Under the pieces are notes generated by a model that saw only the letters and a program-made list of their open reading frames with translations, searched no databases and was not told the DNA's origin. The position numbers and the translations under genes are program-made. From NCBI RefSeq assembly GCF_900312995.1, contig NZ_ONZI01000003.1, positions 62,001 through 126,000 on the forward strand: a stretch of DNA of 64,000 nucleotides, in the 5' to 3' direction. This DNA is from Kushneria phyllosphaerae (GTDB taxonomy: Bacteria; Pseudomonadota; Gammaproteobacteria; Pseudomonadales; Halomonadaceae). Below are positions 8,884-17,405 of the stretch, piece by piece (positions within the stretch are counted from its first letter, which is position 1; each line of letters opens with the position of its first letter).

Positions 8884-9134
8884 GGCGCGCTCCGGAAAGA
8901 TGTTGGTCAGCCAAATTTAATGGCCGGGTATGATGAGCCAGCGTCAATATTTTTTCAACCTTTTCCGACCCGGCCTGACCCGGAAGAGCAGTTTTCAGGG
9001 CTTTCAGGGCTCCGGCGCTCGCCTCTGATCAGCGGGATGGACGGAGATTCGGCCACGATTGGTGGTCATGACTTGTGGGGCCGGCTCGACCAGGTCACGC
9101 TGCCTGCCGGTTGAGTGCAAAGGAATATCGGGGA

Positions 9135-11507
9135 ATGCAGGCGACAACAGGGCTTTGGCCGCTGACGGCCATGCGCCGTATGGGCGCAATGGTGATGCTG
9201 GTGTTGATCATGCTGGCGGGGGTGCCGCAGGCCCATGCCTCGGCGGCCGAACTCGCCGGACTGGGCGGCGGTGGCAAGGAGGGCGCTGGCAAGAGCGAGC
9301 AGGTGTCTCCCGAGCAGATGCGCGACTCGCTGGATCAGTTGATCTCGACGCTTGAAAGCAGCGAGCAGCGCGACTCGCTGCTCAAGGGCCTGCGTGATTT
9401 GCGCGAGGCCAGCCAGGCCCGCATCGACAGCGACAGCGCCGATGGGACGCCGGGGGCTTCCGGGCGTGGGTTGCTGGGGGCGCTGGCGACCACTTTCGAG
9501 CAGGTGACCGGTCAGGAAGGAGAAGGGCGAAGCCTGATTCAAAACTGGCAGCGACGTGCCAACAATGCGCTGAAGGATCTCTCGGAACGATTTGACGACC
9601 CGGCCAGTCGCTGGTCGCTGATTCGTGATTTCCTGCTCACCATCACCGTGCAGGCGGTCGCAGCGCTGCTGCTTTATCTGCTGATTCGTGCCGTAGGCAA
9701 ACATTATGGCGTGGCGCTGCGTCTGCCCGAGCAGCCGACCGCCGTGATGTTGATGCGCTACTGCCTGAGACGGCTGCTGCCCGTGGGCGCCGCCTTTGCC
9801 GCCACTCTGGTCATGACCTTTCGAATGGGCCCCACCCCCGGCATGATACTGGCGACCACGTTGGGGTGGGCGGCGCTGTGTGGCATGGTGTTTGCCTCGG
9901 TGTGTGAGGTGGTCTTTTCGCTGTTTTCCTGGGGCCATCGCCGCACGGCGCTGCGTCTTTTGCGCCAGCAGGCAGCCTGGCCGCTTTTCTATATCGGCAG
10001 CGTGGCGGCGCTGGGCGATGCCCTCAATGCCACCCTGCTCAATGAGGCACTTGGCAACGCACTGGCCGGTTTCAGTGCTGAAGTGGTCAATATTACGGCG
10101 GTCGTATTGACCGGATTTTTCGTGGTGCGTTTTCGGCGCCCGATTCGCCATCTGATTCGCAATCGTCCGCTGAGCCAGCGCCAGCAGGGCGGCGCCGTCA
10201 GCGATCTGATCCAGGTGCTGGGCCGGGTCTGGCACATTCCGGCCCTTTTGATCGTGGCCGCCTCGCTGCTGGCCATTTTGACCTACAGCGGTGACGTGCG
10301 CTCGGTCTTTGCCCGGGCGATTCTGACCGCTGCTCTCATGATCGTGACCCTGATCGTGACCGGCCTTTTGCGCCGCAACAGTCAGCAGGTACGCCAGCGG
10401 CCAAGACGTTCGCTCTATATTCGGCGTCTGACCCGGTTTGGCTACGTGCTGTGTCATCTGGCCTGCTGGGTCATCTTTGCCGAATGCGCCGCCCAGGCCT
10501 GGGGCTTTTCGCTGCTCAATTTCGGGCGAACCGGTGGGGTGGGCGAGCGCATCGCACAGCCTCTGATCAGTATCGGGCTGACGGTTCTGATCTGCTGGCT
10601 GATCTGGATTCTGACCGATACGGCGATCCATCGCGCCATGACGTCAACGTCACGCTCCCAGCGTGGACGCGCACGCCGTGCCCGGGCTGAAACCATCACG
10701 CCGCTGATGCGCAACGTGGTGTTTGTCACCATCGTGGTGATCGGCTCGATCGTGGCGCTGGCCAATCTGGGCGTTAACGTGACGCCGCTGCTGGCCGGTG
10801 CCGGTGTGATCGGTCTGGCGGTTGGTTTTGGCGCCCAGACGCTGGTGCAGGATCTGATTACCGGCATCTTTATTCTGGTGGAAGATACGCTGGCCATTGA
10901 TGACTTTGTCGATGTGGGCGGCAATCTGGGGACGGTCGAAAAGCTCAGCCTGCGCACCATTCGTTTGCGTGATCTGGACGGTATCGTCCATTCGGTGCCT
11001 TTCAGCCAGATCAAGGCAGTGCAGAACTACTCACGCGAGTTCGGCTACGCCATGTTTCGGGTGCGTGTGCCTCAGCGCATGACCATCGACCGGGCCATCG
11101 AGATGATCGAGGAGACGGCCGGCGGCATGCGCAACGACCCGCTGTTTCGCTTCAAGATCTGGTCGGCGCTCGAAATGCAGGGCGTGGAGAGCTTTACCGA
11201 AGGCTCGGCCATCGTGCGTGCCCGTTTTCGTACCGCCCCGGTCATGCAGTGGGAAGTCACGCGCGAGTTCAACCTGCGTCTCAAGCGTCGCATGGATGAA
11301 GAGGGGTTTGATCTGGCCGTGCCGCGCAAGAGCATCCATCTGGAAAATCTTGATGGGCTGCTGGAGCATCTGCGCGGCGTGCGCCCGTCCGGGACGCGTG
11401 AGGATCACGATGTGGTCGCCATGCCGCCCGAGTCACGGGATGAAGACGCTGATACCGATGGCACACCTGACGGCAGTCCTCAGGGCGATGCGCCCTCGCG
11501 TCCCTGA
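9135..11507 (+). CDS. Large MscS-family mechanosensitive ion channel
   Basis: About 790 residues. An N-terminal signal-like helix ending in AHA/ASA is followed by a periplasmic, helix-rich region (SPEQMRDSLDQLISTLESSE onward), a set of membrane helices and the C-terminal MscS core: TM3-type GVIGLAVGFGAQTLVQDLITG, then EDTLAIDDFVDVGG beta domain and a cytoplasmic alpha/beta domain, ending in an acidic Asp-rich tail. The size and N-terminal extension resemble the YbiO-type subgroup. Role: releases solutes on hypo-osmotic downshock, fitting a halotolerant cell. The chosen ATG has AGGA about 10 nt upstream; a GTG at 9075 is in frame but adds an Arg-rich leader without a ribosome-binding site. Confidence 0.92.
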   Translation: MQATTGLWPLTAMRRMGAMVMLVLIMLAGVPQAHASAAELAGLGGGGKEGAGKSEQVSPEQMRDSLDQLISTLESSEQRDSLLKGLRDLREASQARIDSDSADGTPGASGRGLLGALATTFEQVTGQEGEGRSLIQNWQRRANNALKDLSERFDDPASRWSLIRDFLLTITVQAVAALLLYLLIRAVGKHYGVALRLPEQPTAVMLMRYCLRRLLPVGAAFAATLVMTFRMGPTPGMILATTLGWAALCGMVFASVCEVVFSLFSWGHRRTALRLLRQQAAWPLFYIGSVAALGDALNATLLNEALGNALAGFSAEVVNITAVVLTGFFVVRFRRPIRHLIRNRPLSQRQQGGAVSDLIQVLGRVWHIPALLIVAASLLAILTYSGDVRSVFARAILTAALMIVTLIVTGLLRRNSQQVRQRPRRSLYIRRLTRFGYVLCHLACWVIFAECAAQAWGFSLLNFGRTGGVGERIAQPLISIGLTVLICWLIWILTDTAIHRAMTSTSRSQRGRARRARAETITPLMRNVVFVTIVVIGSIVALANLGVNVTPLLAGAGVIGLAVGFGAQTLVQDLITGIFILVEDTLAIDDFVDVGGNLGTVEKLSLRTIRLRDLDGIVHSVPFSQIKAVQNYSREFGYAMFRVRVPQRMTIDRAIEMIEETAGGMRNDPLFRFKIWSALEMQGVESFTEGSAIVRARFRTAPVMQWEVTREFNLRLKRRMDEEGFDLAVPRKSIHLENLDGLLEHLRGVRPSGTREDHDVVAMPPESRDEDADTDGTPDGSPQGDAPSRP

Positions 11508-11531
11508 CGGCGCACTCCTGAACCGGCGTGC

Positions 11532-12563
11532 TTAACCGGTCTCGCCCGGCAGGTGAAGATGACCTCGCACCACTTGGCGAGACCCACGGCGGCTGCCGGA
11601 GCGCAGGGCATCCTCGACAAGGTCCATGGCCTGGGTGGCGATGGTCACAAGGTCATGGTGGATCGAGGGGAGGTCGATGCCCAGCAGCTCTGCGCGAGCA
11701 ATACCATCGATGCAAAAAAGGCGTGGCCCGTCCGGCTGTTCGGGCAAGGGCAGCCCGGCCCGTCGATAGGCCGCCAGAATGCCCAGCGTGATCTGATTGT
11801 TGATGCCGATCAGGGCATCGGGCAGCGGGGGGTGCTTGAGTCTCTCGTTTAAAAAGTGCTCGGCAGGCGCCATGGAAAAATCGCCGTAGTGCACCTCAAG
11901 CGCGATGGGACTGCCAGCCAGTGCCTCACGAAGGCCGGACACCCGCCCGATGGTGACCATGGAATCCGACGGGCCCGACAGAATCAGCAGCCGCTTGATC
12001 GGCTGGCTCTTCATCCACATTCCGGCCTGGTAGCCGCAGTCCAGGTTGTCGATATAGACGCCGCCATAATGGGGCGCCGTCACTTCGCGATCCACCAGAA
12101 TGACGGCGATGCCCGCCTTTTCCAGACGCTCGAAGTAGGCCGGTCGATAGCGCCTGTCGGCAGAAATGACCGTGAGGATAATGCCATCCACGCCGCAGGC
12201 AATCAGCCGATCCACCGCCGCCGCTTCCTGGGCGGGCGAATCATGCGAGTCCATGATCAGCACATCCATTTGGCGACTTTCCCCCAGCTGACTGAAGGCA
12301 CAGGCCAGCTCATGGAAGTAGGGGTTATTGAGTTGAGGATTAATCACGCCAATCACCGCTCGTTTGTTGGCGTGCTCGGCTGGGCGCTGTTTTGCTACAT
12401 ATCCCATCGACCGGGCTACCTCGAGCACTCGCTGGCAGGTCTGCGGGTGCAGCTGCCCGGGCGTACTGAACGCGCGCGACACCGTAATCGGGCTGACGCC
12501 GGCTGCCAGCGCGACATCCTTGAGTCGAACCCTGCCCGTTCCCGTTGATGTGGGCTTTGCCAT
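11532..12563 (-). CDS. LacI-family transcriptional regulator of the polyol locus
   Basis: A 343-residue LacI/GalR repressor. Helix-turn-helix and hinge lie at about residues 12-60 (VRLKDVALAAGVSPITVSRAF), followed by the periplasmic-binding-protein-like effector domain starting VIGVINPQLNNPYF. It is divergent from the polyol binding-protein gene and shares the 363-nt intergenic region with it, so autoregulation and control of the transport operon by a polyol or its keto product is the natural inference. It converges with the mechanosensitive-channel gene, with 24 nt between stops. Confidence 0.93.
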   Translation of the reverse strand: MAKPTSTGTGRVRLKDVALAAGVSPITVSRAFSTPGQLHPQTCQRVLEVARSMGYVAKQRPAEHANKRAVIGVINPQLNNPYFHELACAFSQLGESRQMDVLIMDSHDSPAQEAAAVDRLIACGVDGIILTVISADRRYRPAYFERLEKAGIAVILVDREVTAPHYGGVYIDNLDCGYQAGMWMKSQPIKRLLILSGPSDSMVTIGRVSGLREALAGSPIALEVHYGDFSMAPAEHFLNERLKHPPLPDALIGINNQITLGILAAYRRAGLPLPEQPDGPRLFCIDGIARAELLGIDLPSIHHDLVTIATQAMDLVEDALRSGSRRGSRQVVRGHLHLPGETG

Positions 12564-12926
12564 GACCTTCCCGCCGTGTCTGTTCAGAGGCGGTCACCGG
12601 TGGTGCCAGACCGTGTGACCCTGCTTTTTATTTATCATTTTTTGTCATTAATGCCGTCTGAAAGTTGCTCATGGCAGGGGAGACATTCGTCGGTCGATAG
12701 TTTTGTTGTTTTTCTACTCATGATTATCAATTGGTCATGATTTTAATAACTAACTGTTTGAAATGCGTTTTTTAAAAAATTGTCAGCTTGATTGAAGTTC
12801 ATTACTGCTTGACGATGGAGCAATGATGCGAATGACACCAAATGATAAAAATTAAAGGTTTGGTGCCCCGCAATGGAACGACTTCCTGCCATGGGAAGTC
12901 CATCAATGACCAGGGTAGGCATTACA
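12564..12926. promoter_or_regulatory. Divergent control region of the polyol locus
   Basis: A 363-nt AT-rich stretch between the LacI-type regulator and the binding-protein gene, with no gene of its own. Two inverted repeats are operator candidates: GACTTCC/GGAAGTC (12880-12900, 7-nt spacer) 26 nt before the binding-protein ATG, and CACCAAA/TTTGGTG (12836-12865, 16-nt spacer). A TTGACG at about 12810 could be a -35 element for the rightward promoter, but I see no strong -10. Which repeat binds the repressor cannot be decided by eye. Confidence 0.5.
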
Positions 12927-14237
12927 ATGAAAACGTCATGGATCATGCTGTTGGCAGGGATTGGAAGTGTCGGCGTTGCTCAGGCGCAAACCACGATTAC
13001 GGTAGCGACCGTCAATAATCCCGATATGGTCACCATGCAGAAGATGACCAGGGCCTTTAACGAGGCGCACCCGGATATCAAGGTCAATTACGTGACGCTG
13101 GCTGAAAATGAGCTGCGCCAGAAGATCACCACCGACATTTCAAGCGGGGGCGGTCAGTACGACGTTATTACCGTCAGCAACTACGAAACGCCCATCTGGG
13201 CCAAAAACGGCTGGCTCAAGGCCATGGATCACCTGCCGGAGAGCTATCAGGTCGATGATCTGATCCCCAGCGTGCGTCAGGGCCTTTCCGTGGATGACAA
13301 GCTGTATGCGCTGCCGTTTTACGCAGAATCCTCGATGACCTATTACCGCAAGGATCTGTTTAAAAAGGCCGGCATCGAGATGCCTGATCATCCGACCTGG
13401 AGTCAGATGCAGGACTTTGCCCAGAAGGTGCATGATCCCAAAAACGGAGTTTATGGCATCTGTCTGCGCGGCCTGCCGGGCTGGGGGGAAAACATGGCGC
13501 TGTTCAGCACCATGGTGAACAGCTTTGGCGGGCGCTGGTTCAACGAGCAGTGGGAGCCGCAGCTGACATCCCAGCAGTGGAAAAATGCGGCCAATGCCTA
13601 CAAGACCATGTTGACGCAGTACGGCCCGCCGGGCTCGACCTCTAACGGATTTACCGAGTCCGAGACGCTGTTTGCCAACGGCCAGTGCGGCATGTGGGTC
13701 GATTCAACGGTCGCAGCGGGCTACCTCTCCAACCCGGATAATTCAAAGGTCGCCGATCAGGTGGGCTTTGCTCAGGCGCCGCACGAGACCACCGAGGCCG
13801 GTTCAAGCTGGCTGTATGCCTGGGCACTGGCCGTGCCGGAATCCGCCAAAAAACCTGATGCAGCGCAGACATTTGTGGACTGGGCAACCTCTGCCGACTA
13901 CATCCAGAGCGTGGCCGATGCTCATGGCTGGCTGTCGGTGCCGCCCGGCACGCGTGAATCAACCTATGAGAGCCAGGGGTATCAGAAAGTCGCGCCCTTT
14001 GCCGGACTGGTCGAGGAGGCCATCAACAGCGCCGACCCGGAGCATCCGACCGCTGAACCCGTGCCCTACACCGGCATTCAGTTCATTAGTATCCCGCAGT
14101 TTCAGGCCATCGGTACGCGGGTCGGTCAGATCATGGCCGGTATCCTGAGCGGTCAGAGCAGTGTGGATGAAGGCCTTGAACAGGCCCAGGCCTTCACGGA
14201 ACGGCTGATGCGTCGCGCCGAGGTCACCAGGAAGTAG
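12927..14237 (+). CDS. smoE: Polyol (mannitol/sorbitol-type) ABC transporter substrate-binding protein
   Basis: A 436-residue family 1 extracellular solute-binding protein. Signal peptide MKTSWIMLLAGIGSVGVAQA precedes mature QTTITVATVNN. Features typical of SmoE/MtlE proteins are NNPDMVTMQKMTRAFN, YDVITVSNYETPIWAKNGWL and LRGLPGWGENMALF. It captures sugar alcohols in the periplasm for the two permeases downstream. The chosen ATG begins the signal peptide; an in-frame ATG at 12873 would put an odd polar leader in front of it. A strong hairpin separates it from the permease genes, consistent with binding protein made in excess. Symbol by family resemblance; the exact polyol is unproven. Confidence 0.9.
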   Translation: MKTSWIMLLAGIGSVGVAQAQTTITVATVNNPDMVTMQKMTRAFNEAHPDIKVNYVTLAENELRQKITTDISSGGGQYDVITVSNYETPIWAKNGWLKAMDHLPESYQVDDLIPSVRQGLSVDDKLYALPFYAESSMTYYRKDLFKKAGIEMPDHPTWSQMQDFAQKVHDPKNGVYGICLRGLPGWGENMALFSTMVNSFGGRWFNEQWEPQLTSQQWKNAANAYKTMLTQYGPPGSTSNGFTESETLFANGQCGMWVDSTVAAGYLSNPDNSKVADQVGFAQAPHETTEAGSSWLYAWALAVPESAKKPDAAQTFVDWATSADYIQSVADAHGWLSVPPGTRESTYESQGYQKVAPFAGLVEEAINSADPEHPTAEPVPYTGIQFISIPQFQAIGTRVGQIMAGILSGQSSVDEGLEQAQAFTERLMRRAEVTRK

Positions 14238-14278
14238 TCGAGCCATTACCGGTGACTGCCTATTGGTAACACGCACGA

Positions 14279-14302
14279 CCACGCGGGCCTGCCCGCGTGG
14301 TT
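14279..14302 (+). terminator. Intra-operon hairpin after the binding-protein gene
   Basis: Perfect 11-bp arms ACCACGCGGGC and complement around a two-base centre, followed only by TT. Its place between the binding protein and permeases suggests partial termination or 3'-end protection of the upstream message, giving binding protein in excess over permease. Confidence 0.65.
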
Positions 14303-14340
14303 TCCTCCGTTGATGACTTGCGCCAATCGAGGCCCGTGAC

Positions 14341-15243
14341 ATGAGTGCTTCTCCCACCAATGCATCCCCCAAACGGCGAGCGCCGACCCGACGTCTGATG
14401 GCGCCGGCCGTGCTGTTTCTACTGATCTGGATGATCGTTCCGCTGGCGATGACGCTTTACTACTCGCTGCAGGATTACAACCTGATGATGCCGGACATGC
14501 GAGGCTTCGCCGGGTTTTTAAGCTACGAACTGCTCTTTACCGATCCCGTTTTCTGGGACGCGCTGCTCAATACGCTGCTTTTGGTGGCGACCTGTCTTTT
14601 AATCACGGTTGTGGCGGGACTGGCGCTGGCGCTTTTGTTCAATCGCACCTTCGTGGGTCGGGGCATCGCGAGAACGCTGGCCATTTCACCGTTTTTTGTC
14701 ATGCCGGTCGTCACCGGCCTGATCTGGAAATACATGCTGCTGGATCCGGTCTACGGGCTGTTCTCGTGGGTAATGCGCTCGATGGGATTTGAGCCCATCG
14801 AGTGGCTGTCGAGCTATCCGCTGCTGTCGGTGGTGATGATGATCAGCTGGGAGTGGACGCCCTTTGCACTGCTGATTCTGCTCACCGGGCTGCAGTCCTT
14901 GCCAGAGGACCAGCTCGAGGCAGTACGTCTGGATGGAGCCAACCGCTGGCAGGAGTTTCGCCATATCGTGCTGCCGCACCTGGGGCAGGTGCTCTACGTC
15001 GTGGTCATGCTCGAGAGCATTTTCTTTCTGACCTCCTTTGCCGAGATCTACGCCACCACCAGCGGCGGCCCTGGAACGGCGACCACCAATCTGCCGTATT
15101 ACATCTATCTGGGCGCGTTTTACCAGTACGACATCGGGCTCTCTTCGGCCGCCGCCATCGGTGCTGTCGTGCTGGCCAACATCTGCGCCATATTCCTGAT
15201 CCGGTTTGTGGCCGGTAACCTCAACGCAGGGAGCCAACGATGA
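14341..15243 (+). CDS. smoF: Polyol ABC transporter permease (first subunit)
   Basis: A 300-residue inner-membrane permease of the MalF/SmoF type with six or more membrane segments. The cytoplasmic EAA-type loop reads EDQLEAVRLDGANRWQEF, the contact site for the ATPase. It pairs with the next permease, whose start codon overlaps this stop (ATGA at 15240), and is fed by the SmoE-type binding protein. The start at 14341 follows a purine-rich stretch about 100 nt after the binding protein stop. Confidence 0.92.
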   Translation: MSASPTNASPKRRAPTRRLMAPAVLFLLIWMIVPLAMTLYYSLQDYNLMMPDMRGFAGFLSYELLFTDPVFWDALLNTLLLVATCLLITVVAGLALALLFNRTFVGRGIARTLAISPFFVMPVVTGLIWKYMLLDPVYGLFSWVMRSMGFEPIEWLSSYPLLSVVMMISWEWTPFALLILLTGLQSLPEDQLEAVRLDGANRWQEFRHIVLPHLGQVLYVVVMLESIFFLTSFAEIYATTSGGPGTATTNLPYYIYLGAFYQYDIGLSSAAAIGAVVLANICAIFLIRFVAGNLNAGSQR

Positions 15244-16094
15244 CTGCATCCACCGTTGATAAAACGCCCGGGCGCAAGAGTGGTGCCGGTGGCACGGCGC
15301 TGACGCTGCTGGCCTGGCTGATTGGCATCACCATGTTTTTCCCCATCCTGTGGGTGGTGCTGACGGCGCTCAAGACCGAACAGACCGCGTTCAGCATGAC
15401 GCCGACCTTCATTTTCTCGCCCACGCTTGAAAGCTTTAAAAGCGCACTGGCCCAGGGCAGCGGCTACTGGCATTACGCGCTGAATTCGGTGATCACGGCC
15501 CTGGGCTCGACGCTGGTAGGTCTGGCACTGGCCATACCGGCGGCCTACGCCATGGCGTTTTATCCCTCAAAACGCACGGATTTCACGCTGGTCTGGATGG
15601 TCTCGACCAAGTTCATTCCGGCGGTGGGTGTTTTGATTCCGGTCTTTCTGGTCTATCGCTCGTTGGGGCTTCTGGATACCCGGCTGGGCCTGACGATGCT
15701 GTTTACCTCCATGAACCTGCCCATCATGGTGTGGATGGTGTACTCGTATTTTCGCGATATTCCGGTGGATATCGTCGAGGCGGCGAGCATCGATGGCGCC
15801 AGTACGGCCCAGACCATGTTTCGGGTGATTTTGCCGCTGGCACTGCCGGGGCTTGCCTCGACCGGACTGCTGGCGCTGATTCTGGCCTGGAATGAGTCGT
15901 TCTGGAGTTTGACCATGACCGACTATCATGCCGCCACGCTTGCCGTGTACACGGCCTCGTTCAAGAGTGGTGAAGGGCTTTTCTGGGCGCGACTGTCGGC
16001 CGCCTCGGTAATGACCATTGCGCCCATTGTGGTGCTGGGCTGGTTTGCTCAGCGTCAGATGGTGCGTGGGCTGACCTTTGGCGCCGTCAAGTAG
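15240..16094 (+). CDS. smoG: Polyol ABC transporter permease (second subunit)
   Basis: A 284-residue MalG/SmoG-type permease with a canonical EAA loop (VDIVEAASIDGASTAQTMFRV split across residues about 180-200). It opens with a 4-nt overlap with the preceding permease, so the two subunits of the heterodimeric channel are made in step. Six membrane segments are apparent. The sequence MVSTKFIPAVGVLIPVFLVY is characteristic of mannitol/sorbitol importers. Confidence 0.92.
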   Translation: MTASTVDKTPGRKSGAGGTALTLLAWLIGITMFFPILWVVLTALKTEQTAFSMTPTFIFSPTLESFKSALAQGSGYWHYALNSVITALGSTLVGLALAIPAAYAMAFYPSKRTDFTLVWMVSTKFIPAVGVLIPVFLVYRSLGLLDTRLGLTMLFTSMNLPIMVWMVYSYFRDIPVDIVEAASIDGASTAQTMFRVILPLALPGLASTGLLALILAWNESFWSLTMTDYHAATLAVYTASFKSGEGLFWARLSAASVMTIAPIVVLGWFAQRQMVRGLTFGAVK

Positions 16095-16151
16095 GCGTAT
16101 TGAATGCATCTGCGCAGCCGGATGGCTGCGCCTGGAAAAGGAAGCGCTCCG

Positions 16152-17300
16152 ATGGCGATTGTAGAACTCAAGGATGTGGCCAAACGCTACGACAGCATGC
16201 CGGGCAAGAAGGGTGGCGAGCACGCCAATGCGGTCGAGGATTTCAACCTGATCACAAGGGATGGCGAGTTCGTGGTACTGGTCGGGCCCTCCGGCTGTGG
16301 AAAATCCACCACCATGCGCATGATCGCAGGCCTTGAACACAACACGGCCGGCGAAATCCGCATCAACGGTCAGGACGTCAGTGCTGTCGAGCCGCGTGAT
16401 CGTGATATCGCGATGGTGTTTCAAAGCTATGCGCTCTATCCGCACATGAGCGTCTATCACAACATGGCCTTCGCACTCGAGCTCAAGAAAACCCCGAAGG
16501 ATGAGGTGAAAAAACGCGTTCAGGAAGCCGCCAAAATTCTGGATATCGAGCATCTGCTGGACCGCAAGCCGCGGGCACTCTCCGGCGGCCAGCGCCAGCG
16601 TGTGGCGCTCGGCCGAGCACTGGTGCGCCAGCCCCAGGTGTTTTTGATGGATGAGCCGCTGTCGAACCTGGATGCGCGCCTGCGTGTCGAGATGCGCGCT
16701 GAAATCACCCGACTGCACCGCCGCCTTGGCGTGACCACCTTCTACGTTACCCATGACCAGACCGAAGCCATGACCATGGGCCAGCGCATCGTAGTCATGC
16801 GTGACGGCCGAATTCAGCAGATTGATACGCCCTATAACCTCTATGAACGGCCGCTTAACCGCTTCGTGGCGGGCTTTATCGGCACGCCGTCGATGAACTT
16901 TCTGCAGGCCGATTATCAGGGCGATACGCTCAGGGGCGAAGGGTTTTCCTGCTCATTGAATCCGCATCAGCAGGCGGCGCTGGGGGATGCCGGCCAGCGC
17001 GCGCGATGCTGGCTGGGCATTCGACCCGAGCATCTGCATCAGGCAGACACCTTTACCGGCAGCGGCCGGCTGGAAGGCGCCGTCGAGGTCATCGAGCCGC
17101 TGGGCCCGGTGACGATGGCACAGGTGCGCATCGGTGAGACGCTTGTCACGGCGCAGCTGGCAGCGCATCTGGAGGTTCAGATCGGTGACACGCTGGCACT
17201 GGCCTTTGACCCGGATCATGTCCATCTTTTTGATATCGACAGTGACAGGACGCTGGGGCTTGAGACAGATCCGGCCGTATCGGCTCAGGCCACCGCATAA
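16152..17300 (+). CDS. smoK: Polyol ABC transporter ATP-binding protein, MalK/SmoK type
   Basis: A 382-residue ATPase. Walker [11 protein letters not shown]-loop FQSYALYPHMSV, signature LSGGQRQRVALGRAL, Walker B VFLMDEPLSNLD and switch His in THDQTEAM are all present, followed by a C-terminal TOBE/regulatory domain typical of MalK-type sugar importers. It energises the SmoF/SmoG permease. The ATG at 16152 follows AAGGA and starts the ATPase fold; the frame has an in-frame ATG at 16104 that adds a non-conserved leader. It closes the transporter operon; the dehydrogenase follows after 105 nt. Confidence 0.94.
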   Translation: MAIVELKDVAKRYDSMPGKKGGEHANAVEDFNLITRDGEFVVLVGPSGCGKSTTMRMIAGLEHNTAGEIRINGQDVSAVEPRDRDIAMVFQSYALYPHMSVYHNMAFALELKKTPKDEVKKRVQEAAKILDIEHLLDRKPRALSGGQRQRVALGRALVRQPQVFLMDEPLSNLDARLRVEMRAEITRLHRRLGVTTFYVTHDQTEAMTMGQRIVVMRDGRIQQIDTPYNLYERPLNRFVAGFIGTPSMNFLQADYQGDTLRGEGFSCSLNPHQQAALGDAGQRARCWLGIRPEHLHQADTFTGSGRLEGAVEVIEPLGPVTMAQVRIGETLVTAQLAAHLEVQIGDTLALAFDPDHVHLFDIDSDRTLGLETDPAVSAQATA

Positions 17301-17405
17301 CCGGCAGGTCAATATATTACTGGCAGGACAGTACATTACCGGCAGAGCACTGCAACGTCGGACAGTACGCCGGCCCAAAGGGCCGACAACACAGGGAGTG
17401 ACGGC

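Noticed and set aside
8884..9000. Possible Zur box upstream of rpmE2
   Set aside because: No palindrome close to the proteobacterial Zur consensus could be found by eye, though Zur control of type B L31 is common.
9066..10631. 521-codon open frame antisense to the mechanosensitive-channel gene
   Set aside because: Composition is Gln/His/Arg-rich as expected from the reverse of a high-GC gene, no domain is seen, and the sense frame carries clear MscS motifs.
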